From: Chaetorhynchus papuensis
Taxonomy: Eukaryota; Chordata; Aves; Passeriformes; Rhipiduridae
Assembly: GCA_013396525.1 (NCBI GenBank)
Contig: VWYX01000858.1
Location: 248,001-312,000, forward strand
Direction of reading: 5' to 3'
Length of the DNA stretch: 64,000 bases
The notes below the pieces were generated by a model, which worked only from the letters and a program-made list of their open reading frames with translations, was not told the origin of the DNA and ran no database searches. Positions 36,660-50,100 of this stretch are shown here, one piece after another; position 1 is the first letter of the stretch, and each line of letters begins with the position of its first letter. The translations under genes and the position numbers were made by a program.

Positions 36660-37720
36660 TTCAAACTGAGCTCCAGTGCCTGTGACAGCATTTGCCATCA
36701 TGCCTTGTCCAAATCAGTTGTGATATGGCAGCTGCTGGCAGGTGAGGAAAAGGGCCCTTGTTATGGAAGGGCAGTCCTGGAGAGGCAGGGCACATCTGCC
36801 AGAGCCTGGCCAGCCCACTGGCACACGCTGGCAGAGCGCCACACACAGCAGAGCCTCTCCACAAGCCACACTGTGGGCTGTTGTGTCAGCCACCAGCCTG
36901 ACAACTGGCTGTACTGGGAACCTGTTCTGCAAGGCCTTTGGTAGCACAGAAACTCAAAAACAGGAGAGCAGGTTACCAATGAGGAAGTGTTCGCTGTTGC
37001 TGCTGAAGGGTCGCTGCTTCCGGGGCGACCCAGGGCTGGCTGTGGCAGGGCTGGCAGTGGTGTGCAGCAGGAGGTGGGTGCAAGAGCCCCCTGCAAACAA
37101 ACAGCCCCGGGAGCAGCTCCAGTGGGAGGAGCTGCCTGCTCCCAGCCTGGCTGTGCAGCACCATCATCCATGCTCCCAGAGCAGGACGTGGTGTCCCTGA
37201 TGGGACGTGCCTGGCTGGCTGCACAGCAGCCCTCACGTGTGATGAACCGCATCAAAAGGGTGCAAGATGCTCCGCGGCCGGGGACGCGTAAGGACACTCA
37301 GAGAGAGAGTGCTCAGCTGTATCCTTCCTCCAAGAGGTTATTTTGTGTGGCAGTAACTTAAGAAACTGCAGAATTTTTAGCCCTGGCCTCCTGCCACGCT
37401 GAGGTGAAGCAGATGGCAGCTTCCACTCAGGAGCTGCCTCTTGTTCATCGGCGGAGAAAGCTTTGCACGAGAGGGACCCGCTTGACACCGCTTTAGTTAT
37501 GCTCAGTTGCACTGATTGAGCTTTCCTGCCAAACAGAGCCCCAGCCCGGAGCAGCACAATCCCAAGTGCCAAGCTGGCAGCTGGGAGACGATGTGGGCTG
37601 ATGGGGCTGCAAGGGCAAGGCTCAGGGAGCTCAGTCTGCAAGCCACATCATTCGCTTCCTCAGTCACGGAGGGAGGAGGAACATCAGTTCTGATAGATTG
37701 TACCCTACTGCTGCTGAAAC
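36660..37720. other. GC-rich island in the intergenic region
   Basis: About 1 kb of markedly GC-rich DNA, with CpGs clustered at 37268-37290 (CTCCGCGGCCGGGGACGCGT). Overlapping open frames up to 178 codons occur on both strands, as expected from high GC, and none has a recognisable domain. It could be an unannotated regulatory element or non-coding promoter; it lies about 4.3 kb upstream of the middle gene's ATG. Confidence 0.35.
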
Positions 37721-37739
37721 ATTGAAGGACAACATGTGC

Positions 37740-40700
37740 AAAAAGAGGGGAGAAAAACAGTAAATGCTCTGCTTCAATAGCAAAAGAGTACTTAGAGGTA
37801 TGATTTCTACAGCTGTTCAGTCTTTTTCTTTACACCAGTTTTTCACCTCTGGAAAAGTGCACAGGGGATTAGGGGTTTCTAAGGCAAGCAAACATTTGAT
37901 CTTATTTTACTAATTCCAGCTTCTTTAGGTCCCAAAGAAAACTCACAAAAGACAAAGATACTAGTGGCAAAAATAATTTCAAAGTGCTCTTCTATGAGAA
38001 TTTTCTCTGTAAAACTTAATTTGGCAGCTCTTCACAGCCATCATGTAAAATTGGTGCCATCTAACTCTGCAGTAAGGGAATTTCCTCCCCAAGGATGGGA
38101 CCCTACTGATTACTCCTGAGTAAAAACCTCAGACCATATTAGTAGTAAATGAGCTGTGTTACGATCTCTTCAAACAGTAAGACAGGTATTACATGTATGC
38201 TTATATGGGAAACAATACTATTCACCTTGGAGAAATAGACATTGAAAATTAGTCCAACTCATAACACTTTTTAGTCAGTTTCACCTTTGCATTTAGACAT
38301 AATTTGAGCTTGAATTAATTAGGCTTCTGAGAAAGAAAAGGATATCTGAAAAAAATCAAGTTTTTGTCAGAATTAATGCAAGACTTCCTGACTGAATCTA
38401 CAGCACTTGCTGGAACAATGCTTTAACCTGAATAAAGGAATTATGGTTTAGATGCACCCTAGTCTTACAAATAAAACGTCACAAGATTTGAACAGTCCAA
38501 ACTGGGGATGCTTTCAAAGTTGAAAAAAAGTTTAACTGCCAGTGACAACCTTTGGAAAAGCAATGTCCAATTCAGTGTATGCCATTGGAAATCACCTTTT
38601 ACGAGTGTCTTATGCACAAGCTGAATTTAACACAAACCTAACAAACTGATGAAGAAATTTAGCTTCTAAAAATCACAGCCCTTTTGTGCCACAGAAAGTT
38701 TGTATCAAAAGAAAGTAAACAAGCAAGTCTATAGTAGAATACAAGCCAAAGAAGAAAATCATCTTCAAATATGTTATTATTGATTTTTTTCTCAGGCCAT
38801 GATCTCTGATGACTCTCTAAGCTCCAGCCCTGGGTGGGACCTGCCCACTGCCTGTGCCAGCCTTGTGGGAATGCAGAAGGTGCCTGAGCCAGGGTAGAAG
38901 GAGCAGGGAGCTGGCTCACAAAGCGTGGTAGTGCCTTCATGAGCAGAGCAGCAGTGGAGAGAAGCCCTCCACTTGTAAATAGCTAACTCTGGGCACTTCC
39001 AGTAGTACATCTGTGCAAGGAGTACACTTTCAATCTTATCTCCCTGTGGGTGGCAACAGGAGAAATTCCCTGCTGCGAGAAGAGTGCAAATCCCCTGGAT
39101 TCCAGTAAATTTGACCAAAGTCATAGGAAGAACTCTTGTGAGAATTATGATGGGCCTACACAGCTTTGGCTTATCAAAGTGGTGCATGTTTTAAGTGCTA
39201 GCCAGCTCTTGTATTCAAAAGTACGATAATAACAACTTATTAAATAATTCTCAAAAAGTATTCATTATGTCCTTGGTGGGAAATGTAGAAGGAACATCTC
39301 AATATAAATTTGTATATTTGGATATTATAAACTTACCTTCACTTTTTTTAAATATGAAGAAATCTTAAAATACTTTTATATGCAAGACTGTTATTACTTA
39401 TGAAACCTAGAGCTGTTTTTATACTAAATGGTGTTTCAAAAGTCATTAAAGAAAACTTAAAACTTTGTACTTTGTCTTAAAAAGAGATGGATGTGGGAAG
39501 CTTCAAGGAAAACATTTCCTAAATTATCTTAGATCTGTACTTCCCTTTGCAGTTCCAAAGAAGGCTGCTTTTCTTACACTTTTTGAAAAAAATATTTTAC
39601 ATAGAGTTTTGTTTTTCAATAAAACTATGCATTAGAATAGTTTTAGCAATGCTTAAGAATTTTTTAACCATTAGTTTCAGTAATTGGTTTTGAGCAAGAT
39701 GGGTTTTTACATGAGAACTATCTAAAGCAAACATATTGTGAACTATCATTAACATTGTTGTGCAGCATAAACTTAGGCAAACATCCCATGGGAATTTCTT
39801 TCTTCTACTGAGGAATGTAAAGATATCACCCTCTATGATCTGGAAGAAAAGTCATAGGTATCACTGATACAGCTAGAGCTCTAATCACTGTTTTGGTGTT
39901 CCACTCCAGGAAGCAGCATGGTTCTTTTTCACCCATGTGTCCCTGTTACAGAAGTTCTGTACAGCAAAAACAGGAGTCCCTGAGACAAGTTTCTGACACT
40001 CAGCTACACAGGACCAATGACAACCCAATTTGCAAAAAATAATTCTTTGCTTTTGGTTTTGTTAATGTCCCAAATTATTGAAAAATCTCAAAGGTAAAAA
40101 TTCACACAGTATCAAAATGTTAAAGCAATATACAGTAAGCCATTTTTCAAGGAAGCAAAACAAAATGCCACCAAGAGGCAGTTTTCAGAGCAATAGGATG
40201 TGGAGCATGACACAGATTTCATGCATTCTCGAGAAAAATCATAATGTACCTAGTACACACAGGGAATGTACAGCCTTACTTTAGGGAGACTGACACTTGT
40301 AAATACCTGAAGAATGTAAAAATATCAGAGAGAAAAAATTAATGTTAAATTGGATGGGAAAATCTATATTAAAATAAAAAATTAACAGGGTGCTTGTGAC
40401 ACACTGGGAAAAGTTCCAAGAGAGCAAAATTAACAGAGTATAAAACAATCTCCAGAAAAGTAATAGAAGTCATGCCACCTGTATTTTAAAATTTGACTTG
40501 GCAAATTCATTGGCAAATCAATAAGTATGTGACAAGAAATAATCCTTTACTGATGGTAAGGAATATAATTTATTTACTGTACTCAATTTATAAAGTCAAA
40601 AGTGTTAAACCAACTCAGTCAGGACAAGAATTAGAGGCCTGGGATACTAAATTGTTGCCATCTGTTCATTACCATCCCTGCCTGCATTCTCCAGCACGAG

Positions 40701-41500
40701 CACTTCATAAAGGGACAGGAGTTTAAATCCCCTTTGACAGTCCCAGAGCTCCCATTTGCAGCTTGCAGGGCAATTGTTATACCCAAAGCAGATGCACCAG
40801 ATGTCTTCTCTCCTGCTGTAGCGTCAGTGCCAGGGATGTGAGCCACAGCACCCTCCGCTTATTGCCCTCCCTTCCCAGTGACCACAGGCAACACCTTTTA
40901 TCCCAGAGAATTACCTGCCAGCCCAAAACTCTGGGGAAGCAGTTTTTCTTCACTGTGCACCAGGGGGTTATCTGGATCCCTTTCCATGCAAACACAAGCT
41001 AAATGGATCCTCTTGGTACTTCTTCTCCTGTTTACTTTTTTTAAACTAAAGGCATATTCAGACTAACTTGAGTCTTGGTACTCTCTCTTCCTGTCTCTTT
41101 ATTTAAAACTATTATTGTGAGTTTGTGATTTAAAAAATGCAAATTAGCATTGAGAGCTCAGCTGTCATTTAGGGCACTCAGGCCTTTGAACTTCACAGAG
41201 TAATTCCCTATCGGCGGTCTCTGCACCTGGAGGACTGAACTGCAGCCCTGTATAGGCTCCTCTCTTCTTGATATTACATACACTGTGAAAAATTCACACA
41301 TCAGAGAAGTGGTGGAGGGGGGACGGTACCAATTACACCACCTACACTGAATGACTGCAATAGCTCACCCTCAGAACCAGAAGGGTTTCTGTGTGATACG
41401 GGTTTCTTTGCTATTTATCAGCCCGCAGGACCGAAGGAAAACAGCTCTCCCACACCTACCACCCTTCATGTCCCCAGGTATTTACTGAAGTTGTAATTCT
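37740..41500. other. intergenic DNA, nothing recognised
   Basis: Unique-looking AT-rich sequence with moderately GC-richer parts near 38820-39080 and 40660-40990. The open frames are short and lack motifs. No LTR, CR1 or conserved exon was recognised. Confidence 0.5.
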
Positions 41501-41964
41501 TTTTTTTAACAATACCACTGTCTGACTCTGTGTGTGTGTGTAATATCAAGTTCATGATGTTCATTCAGGAATAAGATTTGGGGAAATACCAGTTCTTCTC
41601 TTCTCTACATAACTTGTCTAATTAACACATGAAAATATTATACTGGATCTCAAGGTCTCTGTGAGGACAGCTTACAGCTGAATCCAGCCTCTGCTGGTCA
41701 GGCCTTTCTGACCTGAAAACATAGCATGAAACTTAACAGAAGAACTTGGAAACAATGAATAGTTTTGTCTTTGCTATATTTGAACTTAGAAATAACTTCT
41801 CTAGCACCCAAGACAGAATTTCAGATGCCAGGCTTCTAAAGATAAGGAATCCAAATGAAAAGGGAAGTCCTTTAGTAGACTCCATCTGTTAAACTGTAAG
41901 GCTGGAAAATTGAAGGAGAGCATAAAAAAGCTGTCTGTGTCTGAAACAAGTCTGGGTCTGGGTG

Positions 41965-42168
41965 CATATATAGATAGATAGATATATACACACACATACA
42001 CATATATATATGTATATATATATATACACACACACACATATATATATGTATATATATATACACACATAAGTATATATATATAAATATATATATATATACA
42101 CACACACACATATATATATACACACACACATATATATATACACACACATATATATATACACATATATA
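41965..42168. repeat. compound TA/CA microsatellite
   Basis: Interleaved runs of ATAT and ACACAC, with GATA units at the left edge, fill roughly 200 bp. The apparent long open frames here (runs of Tyr, Ile, Cys and Val) are simple translations of the repeat. Confidence 0.95.
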
Positions 42169-42335
42169 AATCTGAAAGGAATATTCCTGCAAAATCCCGG
42201 TCATGGAAGTAGAACTCACAAAGTAGCAGCAGCAACATTCACGTGCCGTTATCCTATTATACAGACTCACCAGGAAGAACATTCAGAGTTACAAAGTGAG
42301 GTAAAAAGCTATATGACCACCACCACCACCAAAAG

Positions 42336-42392
42336 CAAAACAAAACAAAACAAAACTCAACAAAACTCAAACAAAACAAACAAACAAACAAA
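42336..42392 (+). repeat. A-rich (CAAAA)n / (CAAA)n microsatellite
   Basis: Repeated AAAAC and AAAC units, mildly interrupted. Confidence 0.9.
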
Positions 42393-44184
42393 ACCCATGA
42401 GTCTTGTGCCCTCTTGTCACATTTTTTTAAATTCTGAAAATTTCTGCAGAAACTTAAGCTTGTTTTATATATGATTCTGTCTTTATATCAGAAAGTTTCC
42501 TTGAGAAGAAGGAAAAACCATGGTGTACCAGCCAGCATGCAGCTGCCTGCACTTTGGCCATCCAGAGAGCTGCCTTGAAACAATAGTAACAGCAAAGGTA
42601 CAGCATGAACTGGCCCTCTCTGTGTCTCATTAACCTCAAATAAGAAGGTTTTTTTTTTTCAAAGCTGGTTTTGGAACCGTTTAAATGATAACCTCACAAA
42701 GCCAGGCAGCCTTTCGACCAACACAGGGGGTTGAGGCCTTTTAAAAAGCAAAACCTCTGGAATGAACTATTTCTTTTAAACCACCATTTCCCACCTGTAA
42801 TGGGGCTTTCTGCCCTCCATGCAAGGGCCTTCCTCTTGCTCTGCCCAGGCTGTAAGGATCCAGCAAGCTGCCACCCTTGGTCGCACACATGAGCAAAAGC
42901 CCTGAGCACAGCATTCTTGTATCCCCTGAGCACCTCTGCTGGAAATTAACAGGCACACTTCTGGCCTGGAGCTACCAAATGGTCTCTTCTAGAAGGGAAG
43001 TGAGGCATTGCAATACCTCAGATTTCACCTTCCAAAGGGATCCTCCTTTTTTTTATCCTGTAATTTAGTCTGCTGTGATTTAAGAAATGTATGCCCTTGA
43101 TTCCCTGGACAAAGCAAGAGAGGGGCAATTACCAAGTAATTTTCTACATTCTCAGAGAAAGTCCTAAACAAAGAAAGTTCAAAATCCCAATCATCATAAC
43201 TGGGAACACTTCATGCCTTGTTAAGAAAGGAAAAGACTAACAACAATTCAGTGTGAAAAAAAAAAAACAGCAGTAGCCCAGAACTTGTTGCTGGATCTAT
43301 CTAGTTTGTATCACATGACCAGACTTACAGAAACTAAAAAGTGATTTGGCTTCTTTGCATGCCAGATCCTATCCCAGGTGTTCTCAGGGTGTTCCTCTCC
43401 ACAGCAACTAGCTTCTGGAACCATGGTTTGCTTGGATGAGAAGAGTGTAGGGAAGAGTCTGCTGCTAAAACTCCACTTGAGACAGAAAGGCTACAAAAAC
43501 AGTCCACTGTTCACCACAGATGAAACTACAGAAAAAGGAAGTAAACTTAAGCTGCCAGTAATACCCAAAGTTGTAATGCTCATGTGTTCAGAGGCTACAC
43601 AAGTTAATATAATATGTTTGTATCACAAACACAAACAGCATCATATCACAATCAGACTTGACCTCAACCAAATTATAGTGTAAGGATGCAGCTTTGGTCA
43701 TCACACCTCCCTTCTGTCCACTAATTAAAATCAGCCTGTCAGGTAACATATTTTCCTCCCAAATAAGTAATTTCCTGTCAAGAAAAAAAAAAAAAATCAT
43801 GATCATAGCTTGGGCAATATGCATATTCAGAAATGTTTAATTGTGCATCAAGAATAGGTTTCAATTCTTAAGAGCTGGAAGCAGCAGGGCAACAATGAAG
43901 TTTATACCAGACACAGGATTTTTTAGGATACAGATAAGACTGTAAAATAGTGAGAGACTTGGCAATTAAATAGCTGATGAAATTAAAATACAGAGAAAAT
44001 AATAAAAACAAATAAAAAACCACAGAGCCTGTTCATGCACAGAGATGTGCATTTTACAAAGCACTGACATTTTTCAGTGAGACTGAAGACTTGTTATTTC
44101 TTTGAAAATGATGGCTCAACAGCTGATCACAGTCAAAAAAACCCCAATGGAACATCAAGGATCATTACAAAAGACCTTGAGTAC

Positions 44185-44253
44185 AAAATGCTAGATAAAT
44201 ACATGTTAAAATGCTAGATAAATACATGTTAAAATGCTAGATAAACACTTGTG
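44185..44253 (+). repeat. three tandem copies of a 23-bp unit
   Basis: The unit begins AAAATGCTAGATAAATACAT. Copies 1 and 2 are identical; copy 3 has drifted in its last third. Confidence 0.9.
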
Positions 44254-45245
44254 TGCACTATTTGTGTATCATTAAAATACCTCCAAGATGGTCACATTGC
44301 CTGAAAAACTTCAATTGTTTGTTTCTCAGTGTTTGATAGCATCCATATCCAGGCACCAACACCCAGCCTGCCCCTGGGTAGGCTTAAGGATCAAAATTCA
44401 GCTCTTGGGCACTCTTTCCTGGGTTGAAACCTCAGTGACAAAGACACATGGTTGGTTGTAGTGTGAAAGCCATCTGCTGGGCCCTCAGGCACTCAGAAAA
44501 TAAACCTGCCACCCATTTTTATAATTTAATGTTGGACTTTATCAACTCAGATATTCATATGTTGTTGCTTTATAAACTTTAGAGCACTGTTACTACTACT
44601 GCCGTTATTCCCGTTTGTGGCTTGTGCTACCCACAGTGCTGACACAGGTCTTGGTGCTTGAAACATCAGACCAGGACCAGACCAAACATTCCAGCACAAT
44701 GAATGCCCTCTGAGTACCTTCTGTAACCCATCTCTGTTCAAATGAGGGTTGCAATTGTGTCATTTTGGGGTTCAGTCTCGAAATGTCCAACATCACCTAT
44801 TTAAACAATAAACACCAATAAGGCCACTCATTTTTAAGCACGTGTTTTAGTGGTTTGCTGAATCACAGTCAGCACGTTGAAACTTGAAGGAATCCAGTCC
44901 AAAGCTTGGCTTTACATTTGAAGGACTAGCTTTAAGAGTAATTTTCTAACCTCCCAACCCAATCCTAGGAGTGTCTGTTGTACCAGGCATGGCATATCAT
45001 ACCGGATTTATGAGGATCACCTTGGCACAACCTGCACTCTCTATTTGGTGGTTTTGCTCCAGAGAAGCAATGTTCCCACCACAGGTTTATGCCCAGAAGC
45101 TCCTCTAAGGAGGCATCACCCATCCAGCACTGCCTACCTGGATGCACAGTCTGGGCAGCAGAGCCCCTGGGGAACCTGGCCCTTTTCACTGCTACGTTCT
45201 CAGGCAGATGAACCGGAGCAATTAAACACAACGTTAATATAGCTA

Positions 45246-45317
45246 CTGAAATGCTAAATTCAAGACTTGGAAATGTTCCTGCTGAAATGCTAATTTTAAA
45301 ACTTGGAAATGCTCCTA
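45246..45317 (+). repeat. imperfect 36-bp tandem duplication
   Basis: Two copies share CTGAAATGCTAA, ACTTGGAAATG and TCCT, with several substitutions between them. Confidence 0.8.
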
Positions 45318-46454
45318 TCTGCTTCCTTCCATTTCAAAACACAGTGAGTTAACTAGGTCTGACCCTTTGGCAGTGCTCCATTTAAGTGGCACAGATTTGC
45401 TTACTTAACAAAGCCCTTTTGTTTCCTACAGCTGTGAAATTCTGGTGCTCTGTAACTTTTCATGTTTCCCAGGTTACCTTGGCACCAAGCTGTGACTAAA
45501 TGTCTGCAAAGGATTTTTAACTCCAGCTTTGGAAGAATATAACCACAAGGAAGAATGATGGCTTTCATGAGTACCCCATGCTAGCAAGAACAATGCTCAA
45601 AATCAGCTTCAGATGTCCACAAAGCTTCTGGGAGATCTGTGGTTTAATAGGGAGCTGCATTCTCTGTTCTGCTCTGTTCCTGGCTGCATCATGTTTGTCT
45701 TTCTTCCATTCCCCTTCCTCATGTTATACCTGTTCAGGGAGACAGGGGCTATGATAGATCTTTTCAAAAGAATTTGTTTTAAGGATCACTTGTATTTGAA
45801 GAAACTTTAAATTCTGGAGCTGATTTCCTGCTCTGTGGGAGGAAATGGATTTTTTCTCACTGATTCCACAAGGACAGGAAGCAATTCCAAGCACACACAC
45901 ACATGGTGTCAATAAGACACCTTGAAGCAAACAGATTGTAACTGAACTAATGAACTACTGTGGCAAAATATCCTTCTCATTTTTTGGTGGCTGCAGAAGG
46001 ACCCAGGTGGTTTAAACGGGAGCAGGTCTGTGCCATATAGAATAAATAAGTAGGAAATATTTGCAGGTGCTGGAGCATTGGCCTGTAGTCATTCCACAAA
46101 CTCCCTCCATGCCTTATCCAGTAAGGAATAATAAGCAGGACCTGTAATAAAAAGCCTCAAGAAGTTATTGCCTGGAGGCTGCAGACAGACCTAAGGGTCC
46201 TCTGCTCTGGGGCCAAATATGAGGCAGTGCCAAATCAGATGCTAAACATGGATGCACTAAACCACAGAGACACCTTGTATGACTTACATCAGCAGGGTTT
46301 TCTTTACTTTTTTTTAATCTGAGACATTGAGGGTTTTTTCCTTAGATATTTAAGACATCCCAGGGCAGCAGGTAACCGAAGTAATGAATCCTGACGACCT
46401 TTCCTTGTCAAACATCACCACAATACAGCATTTTTTAAAAATGTGATTTTTAAA

Positions 46455-46460
46455 TTTATT
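46455..46460 (-). terminator. candidate poly(A) signal of SLCO1A2
   Basis: AATAAA on the minus strand about 545 nt beyond the SLCO1A2 stop codon. Confidence 0.3.
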
Positions 46461-47002
46461 ATTATTACCACAACACCCAGACCATGTCATAAATCAGGTT
46501 TCCAATATTTTGACCCCCTATACTATGCAGAATAACAAACAAACCCTGCCTGAAAGGGCTAATAATATCATTAAATAATATGGAAAACTGGGGCCTGAAG
46601 AAGCCACAAATCCTGTCTACAGTCAATGAGAGAGACTCTGACAGAAACCGTGTAAGAATTCCAAGATTAAATCTGGCATCACTCTGAGTCAAATGCAAAA
46701 CTCTATTTTCAGTGAACCAGGTCTGAACACATATGTTTCAGCTTCATAGCCCTTTGCTCAGACAACTCAAACCTGGCATAAGTTTTCTTATTTCTAACCC
46801 TTGTTCTTTTGCACCAAACACATTTTTCCCATGCCTTGTGTTTACAAACTGATACTTTTATAATATAATTAGGATACAACTATGTGTAATTCTATTAATC
46901 TCTGTCCAAATGTTCATTAGTTAAAGTACAAAATTCTTCACAAGGGTATATCCAATATTTACACTGCAGTGTTTCTTTCCCAACATGTCCTTCTGTGAAA
47001 TG

Positions 47003-47162
47003 CTATTTCACTGCTTCTTGTTCTTTATCCTGCATTTCTATTGGTGTATTTAATAAGACTGGCTTTTCATATTTCAGTTTCTTCTTTAAAATGAGGAGAA
47101 TCAGTGTACTTGGGATGTAGGACACTCCACGTAACACTGCTGGCAGGCCAAGATAAAGCCAC
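47003..47162 (-). CDS. SLCO1A2: SLCO1A2 terminal coding exon 14
   Basis: The acceptor is TTTATTTCAG. It encodes WLYLGLPAVLRGVSYIPSTL, TM12, then a short tail ending EMQDKEQEAVK, TAG. LGLPAxLRGxS is diagnostic of 1A2. Confidence 0.92.
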
Positions 47163-50100
47163 CTGAAATAAATCATGAATTTCATTAAATGTATGCATTT
47201 GTAAAAAAAGGGCAAAACTATTCAGCAAACATTGCTTTGTGAAGATTACACAGCCACTCTAAAGCTTGTGCCCTGATCCTTTTGGGTCTCACAGAGGATG
47301 AGAATGGGAGGACAGAGAATATGTCAGTCAGCAAAATGGCCTTTTATATCTCCCAATTTCAGGCAAATGATTTAGCCAGTGAAGTCAGGCACCTGGTACT
47401 CTTATGGCTTTATTCTTAGGGAAAAGAGAGAGTCCTGAAAGGGCTCGGAGTACCTGGTTAAAATTTCTAGATATTCATAGGAATATTCTTCCAAATCAAC
47501 CTCAACACAGTATTAAAAGGAATTAGTATGAGGCCAGAAGTTCAACAAGATTTTTCTTTAAAAATCACACATCAATCTTTGAAGGACTATAAAAACATGA
47601 GGTGCAGTATTCTGGGCCAATTTCCAACTTGAGTAACTGTATCTTCCCTGTAAAATTCTTCTCTTTTTAAATTCAAGTACGCTTTCAACCATTTTCTGTT
47701 CAAAGAATTTGCAGTTACCCATTAAAACTTTTTCCCACATAAGCTTACTGCTTTTCAGTATTTTTATCATAATTCAGTGTTTTTAAGGCTTGTTCTCATG
47801 AAAGGTTATTAGTGAATATTATGGCACGAGAACATTTCTGTTCAAAGGTTTTTCCAATGTCTGTGTCAAAGGTTGCACTTGACAAATAAAGCCAATGCCG
47901 AAGAAAATTGTGTCACATCCCTAACACAGGAGCAGTTTGTCTGCTAGGAAGACATAAAGTGCATAAAATTGCATCTCTATGCATGCAATAATAGAGTAAG
48001 AAGGAGAAATTAAAATAAAGTAGAAAATATACCTGTATGTGACAATATCATACATCCTACATGCTCCTTCTCCACCGCAAGTCATAGTACCCCACTTCAA
48101 GCAAGTGGTATCTATCAAAGCTCCAAAATAAATGGGAGATGGAATTCCAGCTAAAAAGAATATTAGCGACATTTCTGTGAATAGCAATTTTCTTCTGGTT
48201 ATCAGATACACTACAGAGCCTATGCTGTTTGTCAGCTCCTCCATCCGTACTGTGCTCTTGCAGCGTGAGCCCCATTCTCTATATATCTTATGCTCTCTCT
48301 TCTTCCTCAGCCACCCTCAACCAAAGATTTTCTTCCCTGCTGCCTGTTAAACAATATCCACATGCTACAGTATGGACAGTGTTTCCTACTCAGAACTCAA
48401 CATTTTCTGTCATCGCTGAGAGGCAATGCTGCCTTCAATAAACATAAACAATGAGCAAGAACTAAGGAATGCCAAATGGCTTTCCAGTGAGCAGCAGATG
48501 TAGTTCCATGTCCCAGTTTCTGCAGGAATACAGTTAATTTTCCTCTTAACAGCTGGTACAGTGCTGTGTTTTGGATTTAATAGGAGAGTAATGTTGATAA
48601 CACACTGATGTTTTAGTTGCTACTCAGGAGTGCTTACATCAAGGAGTTTTCCGTGTCTCATGTTCTGTTAGTGAGGAGCTGCACAGGAGACCAGGGGAGA
48701 GCACAGCCAGGACAGCTGACCCAAACTGGCTAAAGGGATATTCCATAACCTGGAATGTCATGCTGGACCGAAGTGGCAGGGAGGGACCGACAGCTGCTCG
48801 GGGATGGGATGGGTATTGGTCAACAGATCACACACAGTTTTATTCTGCATCACTTTTTTTTCTTTTGTTTTATTCCTCTCTCTATTTTTCCTGTTATTAT
48901 TATATTTTACTTTATTTCCATTACTAAACCATTCTTTTCTTAACCTGTGTGTTCTACCTTTTTTCCCACTCTCCTCCCTATTCCATGTGGGAGGAGAATA
49001 AGTGGATGCATAGTACTTAGATCCTGACTGGGGTCAAACCAAGGTACCAGCCTATTACCCAGTAAAAAAAACAATGCAAACTGCAAGCTGTTCTACTTTG
49101 CCATGCTGCTGAGATCTGTCAAAAGAAATCCTAAGTTCTTCCCACTCAAAGGCACTCCCTAGAAGCAATGACTCCTGTGCCATGCCCATAGCCCTGATGT
49201 GACCCTTCTCTAACTCTAAGACAGCTCTAACTGCTCTTCTGAAGTGTGTTAGATATTTTCTTACCAAATACTCTTGAAGCCAGTCCATGGATACCCACTC
49301 CAAACGACTTCTCTTCAGGCTTTAGAGACCTGTATGATAATTGCATTGTACACTTATTAGTGGAGGTGACATTAATAAGAGATAGTTAACCCTTTTTTTA
49401 AATCAAGTTCTTCATCACATTAAGCCCAAACCATTCTAGTAAGAGCAGTTGTTGAAAGAGTTCATTATGCTCATCAGGTGATCACTGAAAAGTTCCTTGT
49501 CTAGGACTGCCAAATCACAAAAGGAAAAGCTACTGTCAAGGTATCCTCCACTTGTACCGAGGCCAACACAAAGTGCAGGGTAGCTGGGCCTTAATCAGCA
49601 TCATGTTCCTGTGATTGATAAACACATGGGTATCACACACCACTCACAGTCCCAGTGCCCTGACTCAGTGGTCCTGCATTAATTCAGAATAAAGCTGATA
49701 GCCAGAAGCAACATCAGATTATAAAGCTGACATGACACTAAAGCTCAGCAGCACAGAAATGACATAAGATTTTTCTGCTCTTCCTCCTTCCATACGCAAA
49801 CTAAGCAACTTTTAATTCCCTGGACAATTAAAACCTCAGAATAAAAAGTCCAGTAGATTTCTTAAGGCAAGGAAATTTACTGTACCTTATTAAGACCATG
49901 TATCCAGGCATGGCTGCTAAGGAAAAAATGAAACTGCAGACTAATGACAGTATTAAAAAATAATGGAGCATCTTGTCACAGTCTTCATGTCCATCACACT
50001 GGCCCAGAGTTGCAGAGATGTTTTGAGATGAAAACCCTGAGGCTGCAACACAGGTGCAGTTTTCAAATACCTGTCAAAAGAGTATTTTAATCACACAGAT

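Larger units (their letters stand above)
42400..46450. other. intergenic DNA, no gene recognised
   Basis: Mixed AT-rich sequence downstream of SLCO1A2. It holds two small tandem duplications (listed separately). Open frames reach 101 codons at most, without recognisable motifs or splice partners. Confidence 0.5.

Noticed and set aside
36761..37297. 178-codon minus-strand frame and several overlapping frames
   Set aside because: Long frames on both strands come from high GC. There are no domain motifs, no splice partners and no sign of coding preference.
41801..42282. Open frames of 90-145 codons rich in Tyr, Ile, Cys and Val
   Set aside because: They are the translation of the TA/CA microsatellite in three frames.
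45000..45240. Cys- and Pro-containing frames of 65-88 codons
   Set aside because: No recognisable family and no splice or promoter support.
49055..49303. 82-codon minus-strand frame beside the LTR, first suspected to be a retroviral remnant
   Set aside because: Its 5' part is SLCO1A2 exon 12 read in the wrong frame; the remainder has no retroviral motif.
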